Source of the DNA: Alphaproteobacteria bacterium
GTDB taxonomy: Bacteria; Pseudomonadota; Alphaproteobacteria; Micavibrionales; Micavibrionaceae
Assembly: GCA_013215815.1 (NCBI GenBank)
Contig: JABSQP010000007.1
Location: 1 to 64,000 of the forward strand
Direction of reading: 5' to 3'
Length of the DNA stretch: 64,000 nucleotides
Below, in pieces: positions 17,901 through 26,855 of the stretch (position 1 is its first letter; each line of letters opens with the position of its first letter). Under the pieces are notes generated by a model that was not told the origin of the DNA, made no database searches, and worked only from the letters and a program-made list of their open reading frames with translations. Made by a program: the position numbers and the translations under genes.

Positions 17901-18227
17901 ATGACAAAAACTAATACGCAGGCAGACAACGTTATACCAATGTTTCAGCCAATTTTTGAAGAAAAGAAAGAAAATATTATGGCAACACAAAAGGAGATTT
18001 CAGTTTTTGATGTGAAAGAGCTATATGATAGAGCCTACGCAGCGCAGGAATATGGCGCTAAAAGCGAAGAGAATTTTCAAGCCCTGATTGCCAAAGCCGT
18101 TCAGTTAGATATGGCCTATCGCCAACAATTAGCGAAAAAGACAAACTTCCGCTATGTGAGCCGTCCAACAGGCGCATCAGACAACGTATTTGGACAAACT
18201 CAGGAACATAACTCTAAAGTTGCGTAA
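17901..18227 (+). CDS. Hypothetical protein, 108 aa
   Basis: Soluble and charged, with a likely helical centre (VFDVKELYDRAYAAQEYG, then FQALIAKAVQLDMAYRQQLA) and a disordered C-terminus. The ATG at 17901 has GGAAAG seven bases upstream; an internal ATG at 17979 (MATQKEIS) is a weaker alternative. A clear terminator follows the gene, and a promoter-like TTTACT-17-TATTAT precedes it (about 17850-17878), so it is an independent unit. It diverges from the XRE/formyltransferase operon and could be a regulated target, but no function can be read. Confidence 0.65.
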   Translation: MTKTNTQADNVIPMFQPIFEEKKENIMATQKEISVFDVKELYDRAYAAQEYGAKSEENFQALIAKAVQLDMAYRQQLAKKTNFRYVSRPTGASDNVFGQTQEHNSKVA

Positions 18228-18272
18228 TACAATTCTCCAATAAGTACGAATTAAGTTTACCCCACACTACCG

Positions 18273-18298
18273 CCCGTAGCCTAATCGCTACGGGTTTT
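18273..18298 (+). terminator. Rho-independent terminator
   Basis: Stem CCCGTAGC/GCTACGGG with a six-base loop, followed by TTTTCTTT, 45 bp after the stop codon of the 108-aa gene on the plus strand. Confidence 0.9.
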
Positions 18299-18422
18299 CT
18301 TTATAAAAGCTAAAAATTGAAATAAATTCGAATAGAAAAAAGATGAAGATCTTACCTTTTCAAGGTATACTATAAGTATATGCGGAAATTCTTCCGCGCT
18401 TTTCACGTAATTGGATTCCGAT

Positions 18423-18929
18423 ATGACTTATAAGTATACATATATAAAAAAGTCTTTTCTCTTACTAACCTTGGTAGCAGGCCTAAGCGTTCCTGTTATG
18501 GCACAAGAGAACAATGGAGGTATCTTTGATATCCCTTCAAGCAAGGCATCTAAGGACAGTAATATGGATGAAAACATGACTCATCCAGTTTTAGAACTAA
18601 CTCCAGATAAATCTGAACTCGTGAAACTAAATACAGAAGCCGCTAGCGTTATCGTAGGAAACCCTAATCACGTGAACGTCATGCTCGATACGCCAGATAC
18701 ATTGGTAGTTGTACCAAGAGCCCCAGGGGCCAGTTATTTTAGCGTCGTGGGCAAAGACGGCTCTATTATCATGCAAAGACATGTCGTCGTAGGTGGCGGC
18801 GCGCACAATGAAAATTATGTCCGTATACGCCGTAGTTGCGCCGGTTCAAGCGGTAGCTCTTGTCAGGAAACAAGTGTATATTTTTGCCCTGACACTTGTC
18901 ATGAAGTAAGCCTGAATCAGGGCGGCTGA
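18423..18929 (+). CDS. Stand-alone pilus-assembly N-domain protein (CpaC N-terminal type)
   Basis: A signal peptide (MTYKYTYIKKSFLLLTLVAG, cleavage near VMA) precedes a domain of about 75 residues that matches the N-terminal domain of CpaC/RcpA secretins: LELTPDKSELVKLNTEAASV, GNPNHVNVMLDTPDTLVVVP and SYFSVVGKDGSIIMQ. The secretin channel domain is absent. The C-terminal 35 residues instead hold four cysteines (RRSCAGSSGSSC and YFCPDTC), probably two disulfides. I start at the ATG (18423); an in-frame TTG at 18411 is less likely. It lies on the plus strand next to tadD, opposite the main tad operon, and presumably acts in the periplasm at the secretin. Confidence 0.82.
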   Translation: MTYKYTYIKKSFLLLTLVAGLSVPVMAQENNGGIFDIPSSKASKDSNMDENMTHPVLELTPDKSELVKLNTEAASVIVGNPNHVNVMLDTPDTLVVVPRAPGASYFSVVGKDGSIIMQRHVVVGGGAHNENYVRIRRSCAGSSGSSCQETSVYFCPDTCHEVSLNQGG

Positions 18930-19027
18930 TCCCTCTTTTCCTCTATAAACAAAAGCAATAAAGTCGTTTTGATTACCTATCAAATCGCGTATAATTCTGT
19001 TTGATACTTTTTCAAACGAGATTTTTC

Positions 19028-19906
19028 ATGAATAAAAAACACCTATTTATTACCGCAGCAGCTTCGGCTTTCATTCTTCATGGCTGTTCAGGCAGTGGCT
19101 CAACCGCAACAGGTTCATACCAAAGCAATGGCGGTTATAGCAGCGCGTCATCAAAAAAAACCAGTATTATTGAACGCGCTATAGAAAAAGCTCTAAAGAA
19201 CGCCCAAAACGATCAAGAACGCCTCGGTATTCTCGCTCAAATGCATGCACGCGATCCAAACAACCAAGCTGTAGCAATTCACTATGCCCAGGCATTACGC
19301 AATGATGAGCAGATTCAGGCATCGAAACGAATACTGGCTCCATTCACAGTGGGTGAAAATAAAACATCAGAAGCTCTCACAGAAATGGCTATTACCAATA
19401 TCGCTCTGGGCGAATTTAAGAACGCAGAATTTAATGCCATTGAAGCAACCGATCTCTCTCCTAATAATGGACGTGCTTATCTCGCAATGGGAACAGCGCT
19501 TGACGCACTTGGTCGTCACCAGGATGCCGAAATTGCATTCCGCGAAGGTATCGAAAACTGGCAGGGAGACCCCGCGCCTATTCTCAATAACCTTGCACTG
19601 AACCTTGCCTCACAAGGGCAGCTCCAACAGGCATTAGAGATATTAGAAAAAGCGAAGAAGATTTCTCCACACCGCATGGAGATTGAACGTAACCTACGTA
19701 TCATCTCTACATTACTAGAAACAACAGGGCCAACACCTCCTAAACCATCATTAAAGCCTGAAGTCGCTGAAACTAAAACAGTTGAAGAAGAACCTAAAAG
19801 CGAAGAAGAAACTGGTAATGATGAAGAAAAGGTGCAGGAAAAAGATGATTCTGATGAACCAACTCCTGAGCCCAAAAAGAAACCATCATTTAGTATAAAC
19901 GAGTAG
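19028..19906 (+). CDS. tadD: TadD-like TPR lipoprotein of the Tad pilus
   Basis: A lipoprotein signal (MNKKHLFITAAASAF, then LHGC) anchors a 292-residue protein. Four or more TPR-type helical repeats follow, for example LGILAQMHARDPNNQAVAIH, LTEMAITNIALGEFKNAE, GRAYLAMGTALDALGRHQDA and LNNLALNLASQGQLQQAL. The final ~65 residues are a proline- and glutamate-rich tail without structure. TadD proteins of this layout are needed for Tad pilus assembly, where they act as periplasmic scaffolds. The ATG at 19028 fits the signal peptide; a start further upstream would bury it. It is convergent with tadC, four bases apart. Confidence 0.86.
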   Translation: MNKKHLFITAAASAFILHGCSGSGSTATGSYQSNGGYSSASSKKTSIIERAIEKALKNAQNDQERLGILAQMHARDPNNQAVAIHYAQALRNDEQIQASKRILAPFTVGENKTSEALTEMAITNIALGEFKNAEFNAIEATDLSPNNGRAYLAMGTALDALGRHQDAEIAFREGIENWQGDPAPILNNLALNLASQGQLQQALEILEKAKKISPHRMEIERNLRIISTLLETTGPTPPKPSLKPEVAETKTVEEEPKSEEETGNDEEKVQEKDDSDEPTPEPKKKPSFSINE

Positions 19907-19910
19907 TTTT

Positions 19911-20864
19911 TTAACCGCCCAGACCTGCTTGAGACGCTTCAATTCCTGCAGGTCCCATAATCACGATAAAGAGCGCTGGTAAGAAAAATAAAATCATCGG
20001 CACAGTAAGTTTAGGTGGAAGAGCTGCTGCTTTCTGTTCAGCATTAGACATCCGAATATCACGAAGTTCATCTGCCATTACGCGTAATGCCTGAGAGATA
20101 GATGTACCATATTGCTCAGCCTGAATAAGGGCCGTAGCAAAAGACTTACCATACCCGCCAACACGCTTACCAAAATCAGATAAAGCCGCACGGCGATCGG
20201 CCAGCATTGCCATCTCAGCACTTAGAATACCTAATTCTTCTGCAAGAACGGGAGAATGCTCTGCTACTTCTTCGGCGACACGCTCGACAGCTTGCTCAAG
20301 ACCGATACCACCTTGAACACAAATCAGCATCATATCGAGAGCATCCGGAAACGTTAAAGAGAGTTCTTGTTCTCTTTTCATTGCGGTATTTTTCACAAGG
20401 AGGCGCGGCAGAAAGAACCCTGAAAAGACGGCACCTAAAATAACAAAAAACTTCATGACATCTGATGGTTCTTTTTCAACGTTTGACAAAATCAGAAGCG
20501 TGAATAGGAATAAAATAATCGGTAGACCAATTTGTGAAGCAATATAGACGAGCGGAGCCATAGGATGACGAATACCAGCCTTAAGCATTTGCACTCTAAC
20601 CTTATCTCCCATTTCACCGGCGAGTTGTTGAACTTTAAAGAACATCGCAACAGAATCTTTAGCAGAAACTGATTTTTCACCTTTGTTTTTGATATCCTGT
20701 CTGGCAGCTTCGAATAAGGTTTTTTTTCTGTTTTCAATGATGCTTTTATATCTCTTACTCTTTTCACTGCGTTGCAAAATAGGAAAGACAAACGCAATGA
20801 AAGATATCGCTGCGACAAAGGCGCAGATCGTCGTAATTATCAAATCAAGAGATATATCAAACAT
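19911..20864 (-). CDS. tadC: Tad pilus inner-membrane platform protein TadC
   Basis: A 317-residue member of the T2SS-F family, with a membrane helix at 10-30, two central helices (about 103-125 and 135-155) and a C-terminal helix (PMILFFLPALFIVIM). The T2SSF domain around residues 170-290 has LTFPDALDMMLICVQGGIGL and the family's typical RDIRMSNAEQKAAALPPKL. With TadB it forms the platform that couples the CpaF ATPase to pilin polymerisation. AAGGA lies six bases before the ATG at 20864. It is the last gene of the minus-strand tad operon, 19 bp after tadB. Confidence 0.93.
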   Translation of the reverse strand: MFDISLDLIITTICAFVAAISFIAFVFPILQRSEKSKRYKSIIENRKKTLFEAARQDIKNKGEKSVSAKDSVAMFFKVQQLAGEMGDKVRVQMLKAGIRHPMAPLVYIASQIGLPIILFLFTLLILSNVEKEPSDVMKFFVILGAVFSGFFLPRLLVKNTAMKREQELSLTFPDALDMMLICVQGGIGLEQAVERVAEEVAEHSPVLAEELGILSAEMAMLADRRAALSDFGKRVGGYGKSFATALIQAEQYGTSISQALRVMADELRDIRMSNAEQKAAALPPKLTVPMILFFLPALFIVIMGPAGIEASQAGLGG

Positions 20865-20883
20865 TCATGATCCTTGTTAAAAA

Positions 20884-21858
20884 CTAAACTTTAAAGTTAA
20901 TCATTTGTCGCATCACAAAAATACCAACGCACATCCAAACAATCGCACCACCAAGTAAGACCTTACCTGTTGGATCTGTATAGAGAAGCTCAATGTACTC
21001 TCTACTGACAAAATACATACCCAACCCAACAAGAACTGGAAGCGCACCAATGATAGCGGCAGAAGATTTTGCTTCGGCAGAAAGCGCCTGTACTTTTCTT
21101 TTCAAACGAAAACGTGCGCGAATTAAATTAGCCAAGTTTTCTAAAACTTCGGAAAGACTTGAACCCGTTTGCGTTTGAATAGCGACCGCCGTGGCAAACA
21201 TTTGAACCTCAGTTAAAGGAATACGCCTCGCTGTTTCCAAAACAGCTTCTGTTAGAGGAACACCGATTTTTTGTTTATCGAATATGTGCCCCATCTCTTC
21301 ACCAATAGGGCCAGAATATTCTCTTGCAACCATCTTGATCGCTTCACTCACCGGCATACCTGATTTAAGCAGGCGGCGCATTGATTCAAGCGCATCAGGA
21401 AATTCTTCTAAAAATTTCTTTTGTCTGTTTGATGCCATCATCTTTAAGGTCAGGCGCGGAATCCCCATAAAAGAGATAATACCGACCATAATAAGCATAA
21501 AAGTGCTCATGCCGGCTAATACACAAAAAACAAGAGCGCCAATTGCAAAGATCGCAGAAAAAACCCAGAACTGCTGATCACTAATTTCTAGTCCAGCCTG
21601 CATGATCATGTCAGAAATAGAGACACCGCTTTTTTCTTTCTCATCGCCCTCTTCTGTTTCTTTTTTAAGTTTATTGGCGAGTTCGTTTTTCTTATATTCT
21701 CTATATGAAAGTTTTTTACTATCAGCCTGTGGGTCATATGAACCACGCACGACTTTCATCAATCGTTTCTTTTTCTGTGCTTCTATACTGAGAATAATGA
21801 AGGAGGCGACTACTCCAAAAACCATGAAAATCAAAATAGATAAGAAGATTGCGAGCAT
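20884..21858 (-). CDS. tadB: Tad pilus inner-membrane platform protein TadB
   Basis: A 324-residue T2SS-F protein and partner of TadC. N-terminal membrane helix (3-25), a basic cytoplasmic linker, two central helices, the T2SSF domain with EFPDALESMRRLLKSGMPVS and TGSSLSEVLENLANLIRARF, and C-terminal helices (ALPVLVGLGMYFV, VLLGGAIVWMCVGIFVM). The stop of cpaF is three bases before its ATG, which supports co-translation. Confidence 0.93.
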   Translation of the reverse strand: MLAIFLSILIFMVFGVVASFIILSIEAQKKKRLMKVVRGSYDPQADSKKLSYREYKKNELANKLKKETEEGDEKEKSGVSISDMIMQAGLEISDQQFWVFSAIFAIGALVFCVLAGMSTFMLIMVGIISFMGIPRLTLKMMASNRQKKFLEEFPDALESMRRLLKSGMPVSEAIKMVAREYSGPIGEEMGHIFDKQKIGVPLTEAVLETARRIPLTEVQMFATAVAIQTQTGSSLSEVLENLANLIRARFRLKRKVQALSAEAKSSAAIIGALPVLVGLGMYFVSREYIELLYTDPTGKVLLGGAIVWMCVGIFVMRQMINFKV

Positions 21859-21861
21859 TGT

Positions 21862-23403
21862 CTAACCGTAGGCCTCTTCCATCGCATCCAGAACAAGATT
21901 TTCAACACCAAACTGACGTGCCTTATCCCAGAACTTAGGACGCATACCAGTTGATTTTAATTGCGTAATCAAATTACCGTTGTCTTCTTCGCCCAAAAAC
22001 TCCAACTTAAAGAGATCTTGCATGGTTACAACATCGCCTTCCATCCCTGTGATTTCAGAAATGTGTGTGACCTTACGTGAACCATCACGTAAACGTTGCA
22101 CCTGAATGATAACGTTAACTGCAGAAGCAATCTGCTCTCTCACTGCAACAGTCGGCAAATTCAAACCACCCATAGCAATCATGTTTTCCATACGAGATAT
22201 TGCCTCACGCGGGTTGTTAGCGTGAACCGTGCCCATTGAACCATCGTGACCTGTGTTCATTGCTTGCAGCAAGTCAAATGCCTCCGGTCCACGAACCTCA
22301 CCAACGATAATACGTTCAGGGCGCATACGTAGACAGTTTTTAACAAGGTCACGCATTGTCACTTCACCAACACCTTCTAGGTTTGGAGGGCGCGTTTCCA
22401 AGCGCACAACGTGTGGCTGTTGCAGCTGCAATTCACAAGCATCTTCACAAGTAATAATACGCTCACCCTGTTCAATATAACGTGTCAAACAGTTAAGCAT
22501 TGTTGTTTTACCAGATCCCGTACCACCAGAGATCAAGCAATTCACACGACAACGACCAATCGCCATAATAAGTTTCGCGGCGCTCGGCGTCATCGCACCA
22601 AATTCAAGCAATTTCTCAAGCGTAAGCTTATCTTTTGTAAACTTACGGATAGTCATACATGCCCCATCAACAGCAAGAGGCGGAATAATAACATTCACAC
22701 GAGAGCCATCTGGTAAACGCGCGTCACAAATTGGAGACGATTCATCAACACGCCTTCCAATCGCACCCACAATACGCTGACAGATTGTCGTTAAGTGCTG
22801 ATTATCTCGGAATTTTACATTAGATTTTTCAATCTTACCGCCGAGTTCGATATAAACAATATCGGGGCCGTTAATCATAATATCGGCAATACCATCCATC
22901 TCGAGAAGTTCTTCAAGAGGACCAAAGCCAAGCATGTCATTCGCACACTCTTTGGCAATTTGCTGTAATTCAGTTTGAGTAAGATCCAGGTTCCTAAAAC
23001 GCGCAATTTCTTCAACTGCTGAGTTCACCTCTTCGCGGGCCTCTTCAGCCTTCATTCTCGCTAAAGCTTTAAGGTCAATACCATCCCTAAGGTCTAGCCA
23101 AATACGGTTACGTGCACGCTGTAAACGCAAAGAAGATGGAGTATCCTCATCATCTATTTCTCCATCATACTCTTCCTCAATCAATGGTTCATCTTCATCC
23201 ATTGATTTAACTTTTTTAGGAGTTTCTTTTTTAGGAGCGCTCTCCGATGAATTAGAAACTTCAGGAGAAACAGCTGCTACCTCAACCTTTTCCTCCTCTT
23301 TAGGAGCAGAAACTGGTTCAGGCTTTATCTCTTTTTTAGGCTTAGTTGCCGCCTTTGGGGGCGGAGCATCACCTGCTGTTCCATCTTTCTTTTTCCCAAA
23401 CAT
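21862..23403 (-). CDS. cpaF: Tad pilus assembly/retraction ATPase CpaF (TadA)
   Basis: The hexameric motor of the pilus. A ~90-residue N-terminal extension rich in Lys, Pro and Glu precedes the standard core. Walker A is [10 protein letters not shown] (K299), the Walker B region is [11 protein letters not shown] (about 365-375), and the His-box segment [17 protein letters not shown] is intact. The PilT/VirB11-type N-domain includes [18 protein letters not shown]. The disordered extension is longer than in many CpaF proteins and may contact CpaE. The gene lies between cpaE (7 bp) and tadB (3 bp). Confidence 0.96.
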   Translation of the reverse strand: MFGKKKDGTAGDAPPPKAATKPKKEIKPEPVSAPKEEEKVEVAAVSPEVSNSSESAPKKETPKKVKSMDEDEPLIEEEYDGEIDDEDTPSSLRLQRARNRIWLDLRDGIDLKALARMKAEEAREEVNSAVEEIARFRNLDLTQTELQQIAKECANDMLGFGPLEELLEMDGIADIMINGPDIVYIELGGKIEKSNVKFRDNQHLTTICQRIVGAIGRRVDESSPICDARLPDGSRVNVIIPPLAVDGACMTIRKFTKDKLTLEKLLEFGAMTPSAAKLIMAIGRCRVNCLISGGTGSGKTTMLNCLTRYIEQGERIITCEDACELQLQQPHVVRLETRPPNLEGVGEVTMRDLVKNCLRMRPERIIVGEVRGPEAFDLLQAMNTGHDGSMGTVHANNPREAISRMENMIAMGGLNLPTVAVREQIASAVNVIIQVQRLRDGSRKVTHISEITGMEGDVVTMQDLFKLEFLGEEDNGNLITQLKSTGMRPKFWDKARQFGVENLVLDAMEEAYG

Positions 23404-23410
23404 AGCGTAC

Positions 23411-24652
23411 CTATTTTTTTGCTGTCAGTTTATCCAAAAACTGATTTATCACACCCATGGCAGCGTTATCATTATCACTGCTTTGTGGTGCTGATGCTGT
23501 GGAAATAATAGAGTCAGTTAACGGCAAGATCTTATTAATAAGAGCCTTACCTTCTTTATCACTGAGCATATCTTTTCCTTCATTCTCTGCCGCAAAGAAC
23601 AAATTCGGGGAGAATGAAACTGTTGCAGACGGCTTGAAGTCTAGTGCTTCCTCAATATCCTTCTTTGGAACCTCTTTAGCTGAAGAAGCTCCTTCCATAT
23701 TAACGATTAACTCAATTTTTGAACCATCGCCGCCTTGTAATTTCTTCAGCTCTTGTATCAAACTATGCGCTGCACGAAGAGACGATAATGTCGGCGTTGT
23801 TACTACAAATATTTGATGCGCTTGTTCTAACACTGTCTTTTTTAAAGATGGTATTGAATCCGACAAGTCCGTGACAACAATTGGGTAACTGCCCATCACC
23901 ATATTTATAAGCTCTTCATATTGTTGGGCATGCACTGATGGCTCCAACATTGGATCCGAACCACTCGCAAGAACTGAAAGCTTATCATTTACTTTATGGA
24001 TCATACGACCCAATACATCCCAATCTTTTGTCGACGCCGCGTTCACTGCTTCGTGTAATGTTGTCGATGGTTCAAAACCTAAGTTCACACTTAAAGAAGA
24101 CCAACCACCAGCAGCATCCATTAAGAATGTCTTTTGATCAGCAACAGACGAAATACCTAAGGCTAAGGCTTGCGTTAATGACGATGTTCCTACACCACCC
24201 TTAGCGCCAATTGTCGCAATTAGACGACTCCCTGTTGCACCAAGACGTTCAATCAATGATTTTGCAATAACCTCACTTAACGTTTCAACAGAAACTGATC
24301 TTACGAGGTAATCACTTACACCTATCGATGTTAGATGCCTGTATAAATTAACGTCGTTTACAGGACCGATAATAATCGCGTTTGTTCCTTCACTACACTG
24401 CGCTGCTAGAGCCTCTAAACGAGAAACGAAGCTTTCATCAGTTACATCCGTTTCGATGATAACAAGCGCCGGAGAACGTGTTTCTTGGTAGCTTTGAATA
24501 GCAGTCTCAACATCACCTTCTTCTAAACTAACGTTCACACGCGCAAAGCGCCAATCATCAGCTAGCGCGCGTGCAGCTTCCATTGTCTCTTTATCCTTAA
24601 TAAAGAGATCAACCCCTGCCTCAGGCAGTAAAATTTGTGTTTCTGTACTCAC
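23411..24652 (-). CDS. cpaE: Tad pilus localisation ATPase CpaE (TadZ)
   Basis: An N-terminal atypical receiver domain (about 6-130; its acidic pocket is incomplete) is joined to a MinD/ParA-like ATPase. The deviant Walker A is GAKGGVGTSSL (149-159), followed by FLMDAAGGWSSL and VVTDLSDSIPSL for switch and Walker B positions. CpaE/TadZ places the pilus at a cell pole in Caulobacter. The start is a GTG (24652) with AGGG four bases upstream. It lies within the tad operon between cpaD and cpaF. Confidence 0.93.
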   Translation of the reverse strand: MSTETQILLPEAGVDLFIKDKETMEAARALADDWRFARVNVSLEEGDVETAIQSYQETRSPALVIIETDVTDESFVSRLEALAAQCSEGTNAIIIGPVNDVNLYRHLTSIGVSDYLVRSVSVETLSEVIAKSLIERLGATGSRLIATIGAKGGVGTSSLTQALALGISSVADQKTFLMDAAGGWSSLSVNLGFEPSTTLHEAVNAASTKDWDVLGRMIHKVNDKLSVLASGSDPMLEPSVHAQQYEELINMVMGSYPIVVTDLSDSIPSLKKTVLEQAHQIFVVTTPTLSSLRAAHSLIQELKKLQGGDGSKIELIVNMEGASSAKEVPKKDIEEALDFKPSATVSFSPNLFFAAENEGKDMLSDKEGKALINKILPLTDSIISTASAPQSSDNDNAAMGVINQFLDKLTAKK

Positions 24653-24682
24653 GTGTCCCTACTTCTTTGCCCTTAAAATAAT

Positions 24683-25330
24683 CTATTGAGACCCTAAATC
24701 ACCGCGCCCAATTGTATTCAGTGCTGGTTGCGGTGCGCCAGCTGCATAAGCATCAACAATATTTGTTTCACGGCGACCTCCATCTTGGTTATCTAAACCG
24801 TCAACACCTTCCAGATCTGATGGACGCGCAATTTGGCGCGCCAACATGGTCTCAACACTACATCCAAATTTATACTCATCAATAAAGCGTGTCGTTTTAT
24901 TTACCTCCAACCCCGGCATTGTTTCACAATCACTCGGTGCTTGTGCCTGCACTGTATCAAAGGAAACCATCAACATTGGTTGAGCTCCTTCAACAGCCAG
25001 CGTTTCAGTAACAACACTTCTAACGCCTTTTCGTGCCAATTTGGTTTTAACTTCTTTCAATTTGTTCAACGCATTCATTGCTGTGAACGTTTTTGACTTA
25101 GGATCAAAGGCCATCGTTAACTCTAGCACACCAGATCCTAATTTTTGGTAATCATCAGCTAAGGCAGAAATCAAAACATCATTTATTTGATTAAGAGGGA
25201 TTTGTTCAATGACTGTTTGCTTTTGAAGCTCAACAGGACTTGTATTCATCATAGATGGGGAGTTCTGCGTACATGCCCCTAAAGCAAGAACAGAAAGAAC
25301 TGTCAGAGTAATGTTTTTTCTATTGAGCAT
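24683..25330 (-). CDS. cpaD: Pilus-assembly lipoprotein CpaD
   Basis: A lipoprotein signal (TLTVLSVLALGAC, lipobox LGAC) on a 215-residue protein. The C-terminal part has the CpaD pattern, a FGCSVETMLARQIARPSDLEG segment in which a conserved Gly-Cys is followed by 'N/Q-x-A-x-x-P-x-D-L'. CpaD is an outer-membrane lipoprotein needed with the CpaC secretin. Its sequence is weakly conserved in the family, so assignment rests on this motif plus position between cpaC and cpaE. Confidence 0.88.
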   Translation of the reverse strand: MLNRKNITLTVLSVLALGACTQNSPSMMNTSPVELQKQTVIEQIPLNQINDVLISALADDYQKLGSGVLELTMAFDPKSKTFTAMNALNKLKEVKTKLARKGVRSVVTETLAVEGAQPMLMVSFDTVQAQAPSDCETMPGLEVNKTTRFIDEYKFGCSVETMLARQIARPSDLEGVDGLDNQDGGRRETNIVDAYAAGAPQPALNTIGRGDLGSQ

Positions 25331-25339
25331 CTTAATTTC

Positions 25340-26842
25340 CTATTCCACCATATATCCAAAACCAAGCGTTTGATCGAGCATGCCGTCTGGCGCTTTCTTA
25401 CCATAGAGACGACGAATATTTTCTGAAAAGATACCTTCTGTTTGATTACTTTCTCTTTCAGGATTGTAAGGCTCTTCACTTTCTGCATCCAAATATGCGC
25501 CGTTATAAACATCATCACCAGAAACTTGCGCAACCTCACGAGAAGGTGCCAAAACAGATTGGTTTTGAGCAAACGGCTCAACTAGATAAGGTGTGATCAT
25601 CACAATCAATTCTGATTCATCACGGCGGAAACTATCTGACTTAATCAAATCACCAACAACTGGAATATCACCAACACCAGGGAGTTGAGTTAAACCTGAA
25701 ATAGATTCTGATTGGAGAAGACCTGCAATCATCAATGTACCACCACTTGGAAGTTCTACAGTTGTATCCGCGCGGCGCACATTAAATGTTGGAATGTTTA
25801 CACCGTTAAGCTGTAAGTTCTGATCAAACGACGTTGTAGAAACTTCTGTATTAAGTTGAAGACTAATGCGTTCACGCGACATCACAACTGGACGAAAATT
25901 AAGTGACACACCGAACGGTCTGAATTCATAAACGAGGTTTCCGTTTTGATCCAATCCTGTTGGAATAGGAAACTCACCACCCGCTAAAAACCCAGCTTGT
26001 TCACCAGAAATAGAAGTAAGGTTTGGTTCAGCTAAAGTATTTAAAATACCCTCAGACTCCATAGCGCGAGCAATTAAGCTTAGCGCACCAAGGTCGCCTG
26101 AATTATAGTTAAGCTGTCCAGTACCTAATTGTGTAGGGCTTGCTAAACCTAGCGCAGAAGATGACAGGAACGTTGCCGCAAGGTCACCAATACCGCCGCC
26201 ACCGAGCGAATTAAACTCTAAACCCAAATCTTTTAAAGCACTGCGAGATGCCTCGACGATTTTAACGCGAAGCATAACTTGGCGCTCACCCTGAACACCC
26301 AGCATATTAACAATAATGTCATCAATTGGCGTTCCACTTGCACCTTGTATTTCACCCGCGTAGTGACCTACTAGATTAACAATTTTATTAGCAACCGCTG
26401 GTGTAGAAACGTCACCAGTTAAAACAACTTGATCAGTTAACGCACGAACCTGAACACTCTCGTTAGGGTATAGCTCATGGATCATATCTGTTATTTTCTC
26501 AACGTCCATTTGTACATGTACATTGATCTTGCGAAGAACATTTCCTTGGCTATCTAAAGCGATAATGTTTGTATCACCCAAAGAAGATCCAACAACATAA
26601 AGGCGATCAGACTTAACAGCCATTACATCTGCGATAGCTGGGTTTGCAACCAATACATCAGCGACCTGCCCGGGAATATCCACCATCTCAGCTTTGCCAA
26701 GCATCAAATTCACTGTGTTCAGCTTACTTTGACCAATCAGATCCGGTTTTGATTTACTGGCCTGCACTGCTGCAGATGGTATAGCCAGCACTATAGCCAT
26801 TGCCATACAAACAACTGTTCTTCTTATTTTTTTATTCATCAT
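25340..26842 (-). CDS. cpaC: Tad pilus secretin CpaC (RcpA)
   Basis: Outer-membrane channel through which the Tad pilus exits. Signal peptide (about 1-27), then a pilus N-domain (LNTVNLMLGKAEMVDIPGQV; VLVANPAIADVMAVKSDRLYV), a BON/STN-type ring domain (about 110-190) and the secretin domain (about 240-430) with LAEPNLTSISGEQAGFLAGG and VPSGGTLMIAGLL-type signatures (here ELPSGGTLMIAGLLQ). The C-terminal end is a disordered tail. I start at the ATG at 26842 with GGTGG five bases upstream, giving 500 residues; it overlaps the 3' end of cpaB. Confidence 0.95.
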   Translation of the reverse strand: MMNKKIRRTVVCMAMAIVLAIPSAAVQASKSKPDLIGQSKLNTVNLMLGKAEMVDIPGQVADVLVANPAIADVMAVKSDRLYVVGSSLGDTNIIALDSQGNVLRKINVHVQMDVEKITDMIHELYPNESVQVRALTDQVVLTGDVSTPAVANKIVNLVGHYAGEIQGASGTPIDDIIVNMLGVQGERQVMLRVKIVEASRSALKDLGLEFNSLGGGGIGDLAATFLSSSALGLASPTQLGTGQLNYNSGDLGALSLIARAMESEGILNTLAEPNLTSISGEQAGFLAGGEFPIPTGLDQNGNLVYEFRPFGVSLNFRPVVMSRERISLQLNTEVSTTSFDQNLQLNGVNIPTFNVRRADTTVELPSGGTLMIAGLLQSESISGLTQLPGVGDIPVVGDLIKSDSFRRDESELIVMITPYLVEPFAQNQSVLAPSREVAQVSGDDVYNGAYLDAESEEPYNPERESNQTEGIFSENIRRLYGKKAPDGMLDQTLGFGYMVE

Positions 26843-26855
26843 AATAACCACCTTA

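Noticed and set aside
18382-18397. Hairpin GCGGAA-ATTC-TTCCGC followed by GCTTTT.
   Set aside because: Short stem and a weak T-run before the pilus N-domain gene; not strong enough to call a terminator.
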